From contig NZ_FMHU01000002.1 in NCBI RefSeq assembly GCF_900091415.1, positions 3,348,001 to 3,412,000 of the forward strand: 64,000 nucleotides of DNA. The letters are read 5' to 3'. Of the stretch, positions 8,385-15,799 are shown one piece after another. Source of the stretch: Micromonospora inyonensis. GTDB taxonomy: Bacteria; Actinomycetota; Actinomycetes; Mycobacteriales; Micromonosporaceae. Position numbers and translations under genes: made by a program. Every line of letters begins with the position of its first letter. The first letter of the stretch is position 1. A model generated the notes under the pieces. It saw nothing but the letters and a program-made list of their open reading frames with translations, ran no database searches and was not told the DNA's origin.

Positions 8385-8393
8385 AAGATCGGA

Positions 8394-8426
8394 AAAGGCC
8401 GTCTCCGACTACCGGAAACGGCCTTT
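8394..8426 (-). terminator. Hairpin terminator following the tRNA-Ala 3' half
   Basis: AAAGGCCGT (8394-8402) pairs perfectly with ACGGCCTTT (8418-8426) around a 15-base loop. On the minus strand it directly follows the tRNA-like 3' end (7 bases away) and ends in TTT, so it looks like the tRNA gene's own terminator carried along with the attachment site. Confidence 0.65.
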
Positions 8427-8432
8427 GAACTG

Positions 8433-8476
8433 GGTGGAGCTGAGGGGATCTGATCCCCTGCCCCCCTCGATGCGAA
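8433..8476 (-). pseudogene. 3' half of a tRNA-Ala(CGC) gene (attachment site)
   Basis: Read on the minus strand: anticodon loop TTCGCAT (anticodon CGC), 3' anticodon-stem strand CGAGG, 5-base variable loop GGGGC, T arm AGGGG-ATCAGAT-CCCCT, acceptor strand CAGCTCC, then A-CC. All lengths fit tRNA geometry exactly. The T loop has A where TTC is expected, so it is decayed by one base. The 5' half is absent; the sequence beyond the anticodon loop is the shared att core and chromosome. An integrative element that normally targets tRNA-Ala carries such a 3' half in its attP. Confidence 0.7.
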
Positions 8477-8482
8477 CTGGCG
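8466..8482. repeat. Right att-core direct repeat
   Basis: CTCGATGCGAACTGGCG, identical to 1420-1436. It spans the tRNA anticodon loop and the first bases of the chromosome side. Everything to its right (from about 8483) resumes ordinary high-GC core sequence leading into the AlkA-like gene. Confidence 0.7.
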
Positions 8483-8536
8483 GCGAGCCGGACCGGTGCC
8501 ACCGGCAGTCGGCGCAGGCCGTGGCAGAGTGGCCCG

Positions 8537-9439
8537 GTGACCTGCACCCGGATCCTTCGTCCGCCGCCGGAGCACCGGCTCGCCGAGACCGTACGGGCGC
8601 TGACCTTCAGCCCGTACGACCCGTGCGCCCGGATCGCCGCCGGGGCGTTCTGGTGGGCCACCCGCACCCCGGACGGACCGGCCACCCTGTGCCTGCGCCG
8701 GCACGACGGTGACCTGCTCGCCGAGGGGTACGGGCCGGGTGCCGGCTGGGTGCTGGAACGCGCCGACGCGGTCGCCGGGCTGCGGGACGACCTGACCGGC
8801 TTCGCCGACCTCGCCGGCCAGCACCCGGTGGTGTCCCGGCTGGCCGCCGGGCACCAGGGGCTGCGGATGCCGGCCACCGGCCGGGTCTTCCGGCAGTTGC
8901 TGCGGACGGTCTGCGAACAGAAGGTCACCGGCAAGGAGGCGTACCGGGCCTACGCGGCGATGGTCCGGCACTTCGCCGAGCCCGCACCGGGGCCGTTCCC
9001 GCTGCTGATGCCGCCCGACCCGGCGGCGGTGGCTGCCGCGCCGTACTGGGTGTTCCACCCGTTCGGGGTGGAGCAGCGGCGGGCCGAGACGCTGCGCCGG
9101 GTCGCCGCCCTGGCCGACCGTCTGGAGGCGTGCGCAGACGCCGCCGAGGCGACCCGGCGGTTGACCGCGATCCCCGGCATCGGCCCGTGGAGCGTCGCCG
9201 AGGTGATCCGGATCGCGTACGGCGACCCGGACGCGGTGAGCGTCGGGGACTACCACGTCCCGAACACGGTGAGCTGGGCGCTGGCCGGTGAGGCGCGCGG
9301 GGACGACGCCCGGATGCTGGCCCTGCTGGAGCCGTTCCGGGGACACCGGGGGCGGGTCTGCCTGTTGCTGGCCACCGGGGGCGTGCACGCGCCCCGCTTC
9401 GGGCCGAGGATGCCGCTGCGCTCGTTCGCGACCTACTGA
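8537..9439 (+). CDS. DNA-3-methyladenine glycosylase II-like (HhH-GPD) protein
   Basis: 300 residues, GTG start. The helix-hairpin-helix and catalytic loop are clear: LTAIPGIGPWSVAEVIRIAYGDPDAVSVGDYHVPN, with the Gly/Pro-rich hairpin and the catalytic Asp in VGDYH. This matches AlkA-type glycosylases that remove alkylated purines in base excision repair. The N-terminal 120 residues would be the AlkA beta domain. It is the first core gene to the right of the integrated element. Confidence 0.88.
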   Translation: MTCTRILRPPPEHRLAETVRALTFSPYDPCARIAAGAFWWATRTPDGPATLCLRRHDGDLLAEGYGPGAGWVLERADAVAGLRDDLTGFADLAGQHPVVSRLAAGHQGLRMPATGRVFRQLLRTVCEQKVTGKEAYRAYAAMVRHFAEPAPGPFPLLMPPDPAAVAAAPYWVFHPFGVEQRRAETLRRVAALADRLEACADAAEATRRLTAIPGIGPWSVAEVIRIAYGDPDAVSVGDYHVPNTVSWALAGEARGDDARMLALLEPFRGHRGRVCLLLATGGVHAPRFGPRMPLRSFATY

Positions 9440-9444
9440 CCGGG

Positions 9445-9954
9445 TCAGCCGGCCCGGCGGCAGAGCCGACGCAGGGTGTACGCCAGCCAGCGGGCGTACC
9501 CGTGCTGGAAGGCCCGCCCGGCGGGGCCGGCCGCCCGCATGATCCAGCGGTCCGGGCGGCTGAACGCGCGGATCTCGAACCAGACCCGACCCGCGTCGTC
9601 GCGTTCCACCACGAACGCCTCCTCGCCGCACGCCGGGTGGCCGGGGAGCGTGCCGTACCCGAAGCCGATTTGGCGGTCGTCGTCGACGGCCCAGACCACC
9701 TCGCACGGGGCGTCGAGCCGCAGCGGGCCGACGCCCAGCCCGGAGGTGACGGCGACGCCCGGGGCGGCACGTGGCGCGTCGGCGGTGATGCGGACCCCGG
9801 CGGCGCGGTGCAGCCGCCAGGTGAGCACGGCCGCGCCCGCGACCGCGAAGCAGCCGTCGGGAAGCCGGACCCGGTGCCGCACGTGCCGCCAGCCCGCCGG
9901 CAGGTCCCCGGTGCGGGTGGCCCCGACGTGCGGATAGGTCAGCGACACGGGCAC
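9445..9954 (-). CDS. DUF1990 family protein
   Basis: 169 residues. The pattern LTYPHVGATR at the start, GFGYGTLPGHPACGEEAFVVER in the middle and FSRPDRWIMRAAGPAGRAFQHGYARWLAYTLRRL at the end is characteristic of the actinobacterial DUF1990 family. Its function is not established. It converges on the glycosylase gene with only 5 bases between the stop codons. Confidence 0.82.
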   Translation of the reverse strand: MPVSLTYPHVGATRTGDLPAGWRHVRHRVRLPDGCFAVAGAAVLTWRLHRAAGVRITADAPRAAPGVAVTSGLGVGPLRLDAPCEVVWAVDDDRQIGFGYGTLPGHPACGEEAFVVERDDAGRVWFEIRAFSRPDRWIMRAAGPAGRAFQHGYARWLAYTLRRLCRRAG

Positions 9955-10036
9955 CTCCGGGGTTCGGCGTGGGCCCGGTAAGCGTACGGCCGCCGTCGAC
10001 GGCGCGGGCCCGCAGCGAACGGCCGGCCGGGCGGGC

Positions 10037-10282
10037 TCAGGCGGCCTCGCGCAGGTCGGCCAGGGTCAGCGGGGTACGCCGGGTCAGCAGGTCCGCCAGC
10101 TCGGGGATCGATCCGGCCTCACCGAGGACGTCCTTGCCGCCGCCGAACTCCGGGCGGTAGCGGCGCACCAGCCGGTACCGGTACCGGCCCCGGATCAGCT
10201 CCACGCTGACCCGCCAGCGCCCGCAGCAGCCGCAGACGAACTCGCGCACCCGGCGACGGTAGCGGTTTTGCGGATCGACCAC
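10037..10282 (-). CDS. Small basic protein with a Cys cluster
   Basis: 81 residues from GTG 10282. CGCCGRW lies near residue 16, in a segment rich in Arg and Tyr (RGRYRYRLVRRYRPE), followed by a Leu-rich helical C-terminus. A single Cys cluster of three residues is too small for a certain zinc site. The frame continues to 10327, but that would eat into the divergent ligase promoter, and the GTG at 10282 fits better. Similar short proteins exist in related actinomycetes; function unknown. Confidence 0.55.
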   Translation of the reverse strand: MVDPQNRYRRRVREFVCGCCGRWRVSVELIRGRYRYRLVRRYRPEFGGGKDVLGEAGSIPELADLLTRRTPLTLADLREAA

Positions 10283-10374
10283 GGGTGACGGACGGGCCGG
10301 CGCGGGACACACCGGCACCGTACGCACCCGTGATGTGCCTCACTGTCGTCGGTCCCGTCTGGTTGACTGTCGCC

Positions 10375-11475
10375 GTGGAACTGCCGTTGAACCCGCCGGT
10401 CGAGCCGATGCTGGCCAAGAGCGTCGCCCGGATCCCCACCGGCGACCAGATGACGTACGAGCCGAAGTGGGACGGCTTCCGGTGCATCGTCTTCCGGGAC
10501 GGTGACTCCGTCCAACTGGCCAGCCGGGGCGGCAAGATGATGACCCGGTACTTCCCCGAGGTCGTCGAGCAGGCCCGCCGGCAGCTGCCGGAGCGCTGCG
10601 CGGTCGACGGCGAGCTGATCGTGATCCGGCGCGACGGCCCCGACGGGCAGCCCCGGCTCGACTTCGAGCTGCTCGCCCAGCGGATCCACCCGGCCGCGTC
10701 CCGGGTGCGGCTGCTCGCCGAGACCACCCCCGCCGACTTCGTCGCCTTCGACCTGCTGGCGATCGACGACGAGGTGCTGCTCGACCTGCCCTACCCGCAG
10801 CGCCGGGCCCGGCTGGAGGCCGCGCTGGCCGGGGTACGCCCACCGGTGCACGTCACCCCGGTCACCACCGACGTGGAGACCGCGCGCCGCTGGTTCGACG
10901 TCTTCGAGGGCGCCGGCCTGGACGGGCTGATCGCCAAGCCGGCGGACCTGCCGTACGAGCCGGGAAAACGGCTGATGTTCAAGATCAAGCACGCCCGCAC
11001 CGCCGACGTGGTGGTGGCCGGGTTCCGCTGGCACAAGTCCGGGCCGGTGGTCGGCTCGCTGCTGCTCGGCCTCTACGACACGCAGGGCACGCTGCACCAC
11101 GTCGGGGTGTGCGCCTCGTTCACCATGGCCCGGCGCAAGGAACTGCTGGCGGAGCTGGAGCCGTACCGGGACGTCGGCGACGACCACCCCTGGGCACACG
11201 GCGACCACGAGCGCGGCCAGCGCATTCCGGGCGGGGTGAGCCGCTGGACCGGCGGCAAGAACCTGGAGTGGGAGCCGCTGCGCCCGGAGCTGGTGGTGGA
11301 GGTCGGCTACGACGCGATGGAGGGCGACCGGTTCCGGCACACCGCCCAGTTCGTCCGCTGGCGGCCCGACCGCGACCCCCGCTCCTGTGGGTACGACCAG
11401 CTGGAACGCCCGGTCCGCTTCGACGTCGACCAGGTGCTGCGCGGCGAACCGGTGCCGACGGCCGAGCCGAGCTGA
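10375..11475 (+). CDS. ligC: ATP-dependent DNA ligase, LigC type
   Basis: 366 residues from GTG 10375. The nucleotidyltransferase motif I is EPKWDGFR with the adenylated Lys at residue 31. Motif III (FVAFDLLAIDD), motif IV (GLDGLIAKP) and motif V (MFKIKHART) follow in order, with an OB-fold C-terminal domain ending near RSCGYDQLERPVRFD. Length matches mycobacterial LigC (about 360), so it is not LigB or full-length LigD. LigC enzymes are linked to base excision and end repair; a stand-alone LigD polymerase domain is encoded 4 kb away at 15800-16822. Confidence 0.9.
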   Translation: MELPLNPPVEPMLAKSVARIPTGDQMTYEPKWDGFRCIVFRDGDSVQLASRGGKMMTRYFPEVVEQARRQLPERCAVDGELIVIRRDGPDGQPRLDFELLAQRIHPAASRVRLLAETTPADFVAFDLLAIDDEVLLDLPYPQRRARLEAALAGVRPPVHVTPVTTDVETARRWFDVFEGAGLDGLIAKPADLPYEPGKRLMFKIKHARTADVVVAGFRWHKSGPVVGSLLLGLYDTQGTLHHVGVCASFTMARRKELLAELEPYRDVGDDHPWAHGDHERGQRIPGGVSRWTGGKNLEWEPLRPELVVEVGYDAMEGDRFRHTAQFVRWRPDRDPRSCGYDQLERPVRFDVDQVLRGEPVPTAEPS

Positions 11476-11502
11476 CGCCGACACGATCCTGGAGGGCAGC
11501 CC

Positions 11503-13101
11503 GTGAGCCGCATCCCCGCCCCGTACCCGTCCCGCTGGTTCCGCTTCGCGCTGGCCGGGTTCGTCGCGGCGGCCCTGGTCGCCACCGGCTGCACCCTGCC
11601 GGCGTTCGCGCCCCGGGCCGAGGTGGAGGGTGAGGCGTCGGTGGCCCCGCTGGGCACGGCCCCCCGGTGGCGGTCCTGCCCGGAGACCGCCGAGCAGGTG
11701 GCTGGCCGCGCCGCACCGGACATGCGGTACGAGTGCGCCCGGGTCGCCGTACCGCGTCGATGGAACACCACCGGCCAGCCGGCGACGGCCACCCCGGGTG
11801 GCGGCGGGACCTTCGAGATCGCACTGCTGCGGGCCCGCTCCACGAAGCAGCGCGACCGGATCGGGTCGCTGCTGGTCAATCCGGGCGGGCCGGGTGGCTC
11901 GGGAGTCGACACCGCGGTCTACCTCTCCTTCGGTGAGCAGTTCGGTGGCCTGCCGACGTCGGTGACCGAGCGGTTCGACATCGTCGGCTTCGACCCGCGG
12001 GGCGTGGCCCGCTCCAGCCCCGTCGAGTGCATCTCCGACGCCGACCTCGACGCCAGCTTCGGCTACGACCCCGACCCGGAGTCCACCGCCGCGTTCGACG
12101 GTCTGGTCGCCCTCAACCAGCGGATCGGCCGGGCCTGCGGGACGAGGTACGGCGGCCAGCTGTCGCTGTACGGCACCGAGCAGGCCGCCCTGGACATGGA
12201 CGTGGTACGCGCCGCCGTCGGCGACGAGAAGCTGACCTACCTGGGGTACTCCTACGGCACCCTGCTCGGCGCGGTCTACGCCCAGCGTTTTCCGGAGCGG
12301 GTCCGCGCGCTGGTGCTCGACGGCGCGATCGACCCCCGCCAGGGGGCGGTCGCCGCCTCGGAGAGCCAGGCGAAGGGCTTCGAGCGGGCCTTCGACAACT
12401 TCGTCCGGTGGTGCGCCGGGAACGCCGACCGGTGTCCGCTCGCCCCGGACGCCCGAGCCGCGGTGACCTCGGCGATCGACAAGGCCCGGGTCTCGCCGGT
12501 CCGGGGCGCGGAGGGGCGGGAGGCCACCTCCGGCTGGGTCTTCTACGCGGTCATCTCCTCGCTCTACACCGAACAGGGGTGGCAGGAGCTGGCCCGCGCG
12601 ATCGACCAGCTGGCCCAGGGCGACCCGGCCGGTGTGTTCCGCCTCGCCGACGCGTACGCCGGCCGGAACCCGGACGGCACCTACCGCAATCTGTTCGACG
12701 CCAACCTGGCCGTCAACTGCGTCGACGACGAGGAGAAGCCGAGCCTCAAGCGGATCCGCCAGCTCCAGGGGCAGTGGCGCGAGGCGTACCCGCTGTTCGG
12801 GCCGGCGCTGGCGGTGGGCCTGCTGACCTGCGCGAACTGGCCCGCCACGCCGGACCCGTACCCGACCGGGAAGGCCGACGGCGCGCCGCCGATCCTGGTG
12901 GTGGGCACCACCGGCGACCCGGCCACGCCCTACGAGCAGACCCCGGCGCTGGCCGCGATGCTCGGGGTGGGACGGGTGCTCACCTGGGAGGGCGAGGGGC
13001 ACACCGCCTACCCGCAGACCAGCTGCGTCACCGACGCCGTCGACGCCTACCTGATCGACCTGACCGTTCCCCCGGAAGGGCTGCGCTGCCCGGCGCGTTG
13101 A
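11503..13101 (+). CDS. Secreted lipoprotein alpha/beta hydrolase, tripeptidyl aminopeptidase (TAP) type
   Basis: 532 residues. The N-terminus is a signal peptide with a lipobox (LVATGC, Cys30), so it should be a surface lipoprotein. The oxyanion motif NPGGPGGSG is followed by the nucleophile elbow GYSYGT (Ser250). Asp472 in GTTGDPATP and His500 in GEGHTAY complete the triad. These and the TAP-like C-terminal domain match Streptomyces tripeptidyl aminopeptidases (peptidase family S33). It follows the ligase by 27 bases and converges with the K+ channel gene, overlapping it by 74 bases. Confidence 0.88.
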   Translation: MSRIPAPYPSRWFRFALAGFVAAALVATGCTLPAFAPRAEVEGEASVAPLGTAPRWRSCPETAEQVAGRAAPDMRYECARVAVPRRWNTTGQPATATPGGGGTFEIALLRARSTKQRDRIGSLLVNPGGPGGSGVDTAVYLSFGEQFGGLPTSVTERFDIVGFDPRGVARSSPVECISDADLDASFGYDPDPESTAAFDGLVALNQRIGRACGTRYGGQLSLYGTEQAALDMDVVRAAVGDEKLTYLGYSYGTLLGAVYAQRFPERVRALVLDGAIDPRQGAVAASESQAKGFERAFDNFVRWCAGNADRCPLAPDARAAVTSAIDKARVSPVRGAEGREATSGWVFYAVISSLYTEQGWQELARAIDQLAQGDPAGVFRLADAYAGRNPDGTYRNLFDANLAVNCVDDEEKPSLKRIRQLQGQWREAYPLFGPALAVGLLTCANWPATPDPYPTGKADGAPPILVVGTTGDPATPYEQTPALAAMLGVGRVLTWEGEGHTAYPQTSCVTDAVDAYLIDLTVPPEGLRCPAR

Positions 13102-13540
13102 CCTTCAGCACGTCCGGTGGCTCCGGCAGGGCGATGCCCTGCCGGGTGGCGAGTTCCTCCAGCAGCGCCCGCATCCGGCGGACGTCGGCCTTCAGTTCCT
13201 CCTGCTCCTCGTGCTCGAACGCGTCGTCGTCCACGATCAGCCGGCTGGCGAAGTGAGCGGTGATCAGTGGGATGACCAGCAGCACCATGGTCGAGATGAG
13301 CATCGCGGCGAGAGCCCGCCCCTGCCAGGAGGTCGGCGAGATGTCGCCGTAGCCGACCGTGGAGGCGGTGACCACCGCCCACCAGACCGAGTCGGCGGTG
13401 CTCTTGTTCTCGACCTGGCTGTAGATGGCTCCGGCCACGACGATCATCAACAGGTACGACATCATGAGGGTGCGGGGTGAATTGGCGAACCAGACCAGTC
13501 CCCGGTAGATCAACCGGAACGGCCACAGCACGAACTCCAT
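13028..13540 (-). CDS. Potassium channel of the two-TM family
   Basis: 170 residues. There are two membrane helices (about 25-45 and 80-105) with a re-entrant pore loop between them that holds the selectivity filter TVGYGD. A charged coiled-coil-like tail (DDDAFEHEEQEELKADVRRMRALLEELA) follows, then an Arg-rich end, in place of an RCK domain. The 3' end overlaps the hydrolase gene on the other strand by 74 bases. Confidence 0.88.
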   Translation of the reverse strand: MEFVLWPFRLIYRGLVWFANSPRTLMMSYLLMIVVAGAIYSQVENKSTADSVWWAVVTASTVGYGDISPTSWQGRALAAMLISTMVLLVIPLITAHFASRLIVDDDAFEHEEQEELKADVRRMRALLEELATRQGIALPEPPDVLKVNAPGSAALPGERSGRSGRRRRRR

Positions 13541-13626
13541 GCCGGATCATGCTGCACCCACCCGGGCGCCCCCGCCACACGTACCCGCCAAATGGCTGTG
13601 CCATCCTCGGCGGTAGTTCTGACCTG

Positions 13627-14067
13627 GTGTTCCGGACAGCGGTCCGCGCCGACCTGCCCGCAGTGGTCGCCCTGCTCGCCGACGACGTCCTCGGCCGGGG
13701 CCGGGAGGCCGCAGTGGTCGACGAGGCGTACGAGCGGGCCTTCGCGGACATCGAGGCCGATCCGCGCAACCAGCTCGTTGTCGGCGAGCAGGACGGCGAG
13801 GTGGTCGGCTGCCTCCAGATCACCTACATCCCCGGCCTGGGCCGGCACGGCGCGGAGCGCTCGCTGATCGAGGCGGTCCGGGTCCGGTCGGACCGCCGGG
13901 GTGCCGGCGTCGGTCGGGCCATGGTGACCTGGGCGGTCGACCAGGCTCGGGAGCGAGGCTGTGGCCTCGTGCAGCTCACCACCGACAAGCGCCGGGCGGA
14001 CGCGCAGCGGTTCTATCGGGGCCTGGGCTTCGTGGCCAGCCACGAGGGCATGAAGCTGCCGCTCTGA
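13627..14067 (+). CDS. GNAT-family N-acetyltransferase
   Basis: 146 residues from GTG 13627. VRVRSDRRGAGVGRAMVTWAVDQARERGC is motif A (acetyl-CoA pyrophosphate loop RRGAGVG), and KRRADAQRFYRGLGFVASHEGMKL is the usual C-terminal GNAT ending. The N-terminal part LVFRTAVRADLPAVVALLADD fits the family start, which decided the start codon; the frame is open further upstream. The substrate is unknown. Confidence 0.85.
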   Translation: MFRTAVRADLPAVVALLADDVLGRGREAAVVDEAYERAFADIEADPRNQLVVGEQDGEVVGCLQITYIPGLGRHGAERSLIEAVRVRSDRRGAGVGRAMVTWAVDQARERGCGLVQLTTDKRRADAQRFYRGLGFVASHEGMKLPL

Positions 14068-14320
14068 CCAGCCGGGCTCCGGGCTGGTGGTACCCGAGCC
14101 CGCACAGACGGGGCAGGCACGGAGCTTCCGCTCGATGCCGTCGCGGACCAGCACCCGACCCCGATACCGTCCCCCGAGCCGCACGCGGGAGCCGGGAACC
14201 ATCCGGTAGCACGGACGGGGCAGCTCCAAAAGGACTCCGACCCGCACCGTACGGGCCCGGACCGGCAACCCCCGCCGCACCGGACGACGAACGGCGCAAC
14301 GGCCCGCTACATTCACGGCC
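14068..14320. other. Intergenic region
   Basis: About 250 bases. A stem of at least 7 bp (ACCAGCC at 14067-14073 with GGCTGGT at 14082-14088) sits at the GNAT stop codon and could terminate it. On the minus strand a frame encodes a basic peptide with CPVCAGSG, but it has no stop until 13510, far inside the antisense of the GNAT gene, so I do not call it a gene. Confidence 0.4.
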
Positions 14321-14906
14321 ATGACAGGGCGGGCTCGGCTGGCACCGGCGGCGTGGACGACCCGGCTGCCCCCGGTGGCCTGGCTGGGGTTCGCCGCCAC
14401 GCTGCTGGTCATCGCCGCCTTCGCCCGCTGGCGTACGGTCACCGGCGACCCGGTGACCGCCGCCACGCTGGAGCAGAAGATCGCGGCGGTCGGGTCGGCG
14501 GCCGGTCCCTGGCTGGTCGGGGCGACCACACTGCTGGTGGTGACCCGGGCGGTGGCGGTCGCGGGCGGACGGCCACAGCGGCTGCTCCGGCTGGTCGGCA
14601 CCGCCCTGGCGGTCGTCCTGCTGGTGCTGCTCGGGGTGATCGCGGTCGCCCTGGTGGGGACCGTCGAACCGCCCGCCGGCCCGGCCCGGACGTCGGTGTC
14701 CACCCAGCCCGGACCGGCGCTGCTGCCCGCCGCCGGTGCCGTGCTTGCCTGTCTGGTGGGCATCTGGTCGGCGCCTGTCCGGCGGGCCGCGCCGGGACCG
14801 CGCGGGGCGCGGTGGCGGCGGCTGGGCGTGCTGCTGCTCGCCGCCGGCTGGGCGACCGTCGCGGTCGCCGTCCTGCTGCCGGCCTGGCGGCGGGAGTACC
14901 ACCTGA
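14321..14906 (+). CDS. Small polytopic membrane protein (3' end uncertain)
   Basis: About 195 residues with four hydrophobic segments (near 20-35, 65-80, 95-115 and 175-190) and a Pro/Ala-rich loop, probably a four-TM protein. ATG start at 14321. The frame does not stop where expected: it stays open to 15754 across the whole antisense of the next gene. A TGA at 14904-14906 in the +1 frame, 9 bases before the convergent gene ends, is the natural terminus if one base is missing. The end given here is that inferred position. Function unknown. Confidence 0.5.
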
Positions 14907-14914
14907 CGACACCG

Positions 14915-15718
14915 TCAGGCCCGGCAGAGGATCTCGCCGTGCAGGATGGCGAACCAGCCGTCGTCGTCGGCGGCCCACTCCCGCCAGCCGGCCGACAGGC
15001 GGTCCAGGTCTTCCGTCGTGGCCAGGCCCGACGCCCGCACCTGGTCGGCCATGGCCGAGTGCCGGATCCGGTCGGCCCACATGCCGCCCCACCACTGCCG
15101 GTCCTCGGGCGTGGCGAAGCACCAGGTGCTCGCCGTGGCGGTGACGTCGGTGAACCCGGCGGCACGGGCCCAGGAGAGCAGCCGGCGGCCGGCGTCGGGC
15201 TCCCCGCCGTTGGCCCGCGCCGCCCGCTGGTAGAGGGCGAGCCACTCGTCCAGCTCGGGCACCCGGGGGAACCAGGTGAACGCGGCGTAGTCGCTGTCCC
15301 GGGCGGCGACGAGCCCACCGGGCCGGCACACCCGGCGCATCTCGCGCAGCGCCTCGACCGGATCGGCCACGTGCTGGAGCACCTGGTGGGCGTGCACCAC
15401 GTCGAACGCCGCGTCGGGCAGGTCCAGCCCGTGCACGTCGGCCACCACGAAGTCGACGTCGTCCCGTCCGCGGGCCCGCGCCTCGGCCCGCGCGAGTTCG
15501 AGGGCCTCCTCGCTGACCTCCAGCGCGGTGACCCGGGCCACCCGCCCGGCCAGGTCGGCGGTGATGGTGCCGGGCCCGCAGCCGACGTCGAGCAGGACCT
15601 GATCGGACGTCAGGTGCGGCAGGAGGTATCCGGCGGAGTTCTCCACGGTACGCCAGCGGTGCGATCGCAGCACCGTCTCGTGGTGCCCGTGGGTGTAGAC
15701 GTTGCGCACGGCGACCAT
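14915..15718 (-). CDS. Class I SAM-dependent methyltransferase
   Basis: 267 residues. Motif I LLDVGCGPGTITADLA, post-I VTALEVSEEAL, motif II FDVVHAHQVLQHV and motif III LREMRRVCRPGGLVAARD identify a UbiE/Methyltransf_11 type small-molecule methyltransferase. The C-terminal half (WWGGMWADRI...GWFAILHGEILCRA) is typical of the actinomycete subgroup. Its acceptor is unknown and the neighbours give no hint. Confidence 0.88.
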   Translation of the reverse strand: MVAVRNVYTHGHHETVLRSHRWRTVENSAGYLLPHLTSDQVLLDVGCGPGTITADLAGRVARVTALEVSEEALELARAEARARGRDDVDFVVADVHGLDLPDAAFDVVHAHQVLQHVADPVEALREMRRVCRPGGLVAARDSDYAAFTWFPRVPELDEWLALYQRAARANGGEPDAGRRLLSWARAAGFTDVTATASTWCFATPEDRQWWGGMWADRIRHSAMADQVRASGLATTEDLDRLSAGWREWAADDDGWFAILHGEILCRA

Positions 15719-15799
15719 GGCGGGACCTCCTCGTTTCGGGTGCCCCGAACCTAACCGCCGTGTCCCTTGATGCGGGACGGTGATCCCGGAGTACGAGAA

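Larger units (their letters stand above)
1420..8482. mobile_element. Decayed integrative element (about 7.1 kb) bounded by att-like repeats
   Basis: The segment is delimited by a perfect 17-bp direct repeat, CTCGATGCGAACTGGCG, at 1420-1436 and 8466-8482 (24 of 26 identical when extended). It lies exactly between the spermidine synthase-like gene and the AlkA-like gene. The right copy is continuous with a tRNA-Ala(CGC) 3' half (8433-8476) and a terminator hairpin. Contents are typical accessory genes: XRE regulators, GNAT, VOC, a tyrosine-recombinase remnant and a RusA-like gene. Several parts read lower in GC than the flanks (for example 5690-5830 and 7950-8400). The integrase is broken, so the element is probably immobile. 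The boundary interpretation is inference from repeats plus content. Confidence 0.75.

Noticed and set aside
10195..13002. A 935-codon open frame on the minus strand
   Set aside because: It is antisense to the ligase and hydrolase genes; its translation is Arg/Gly/Pro/Val-rich low complexity. At 72% GC such shadow frames are expected.
14046..14260. Minus-strand peptide with CPVCAGSG and a basic N-terminus
   Set aside because: It looks somewhat protein-like, but its frame has no stop until 13510 and would run antisense through most of the GNAT gene.
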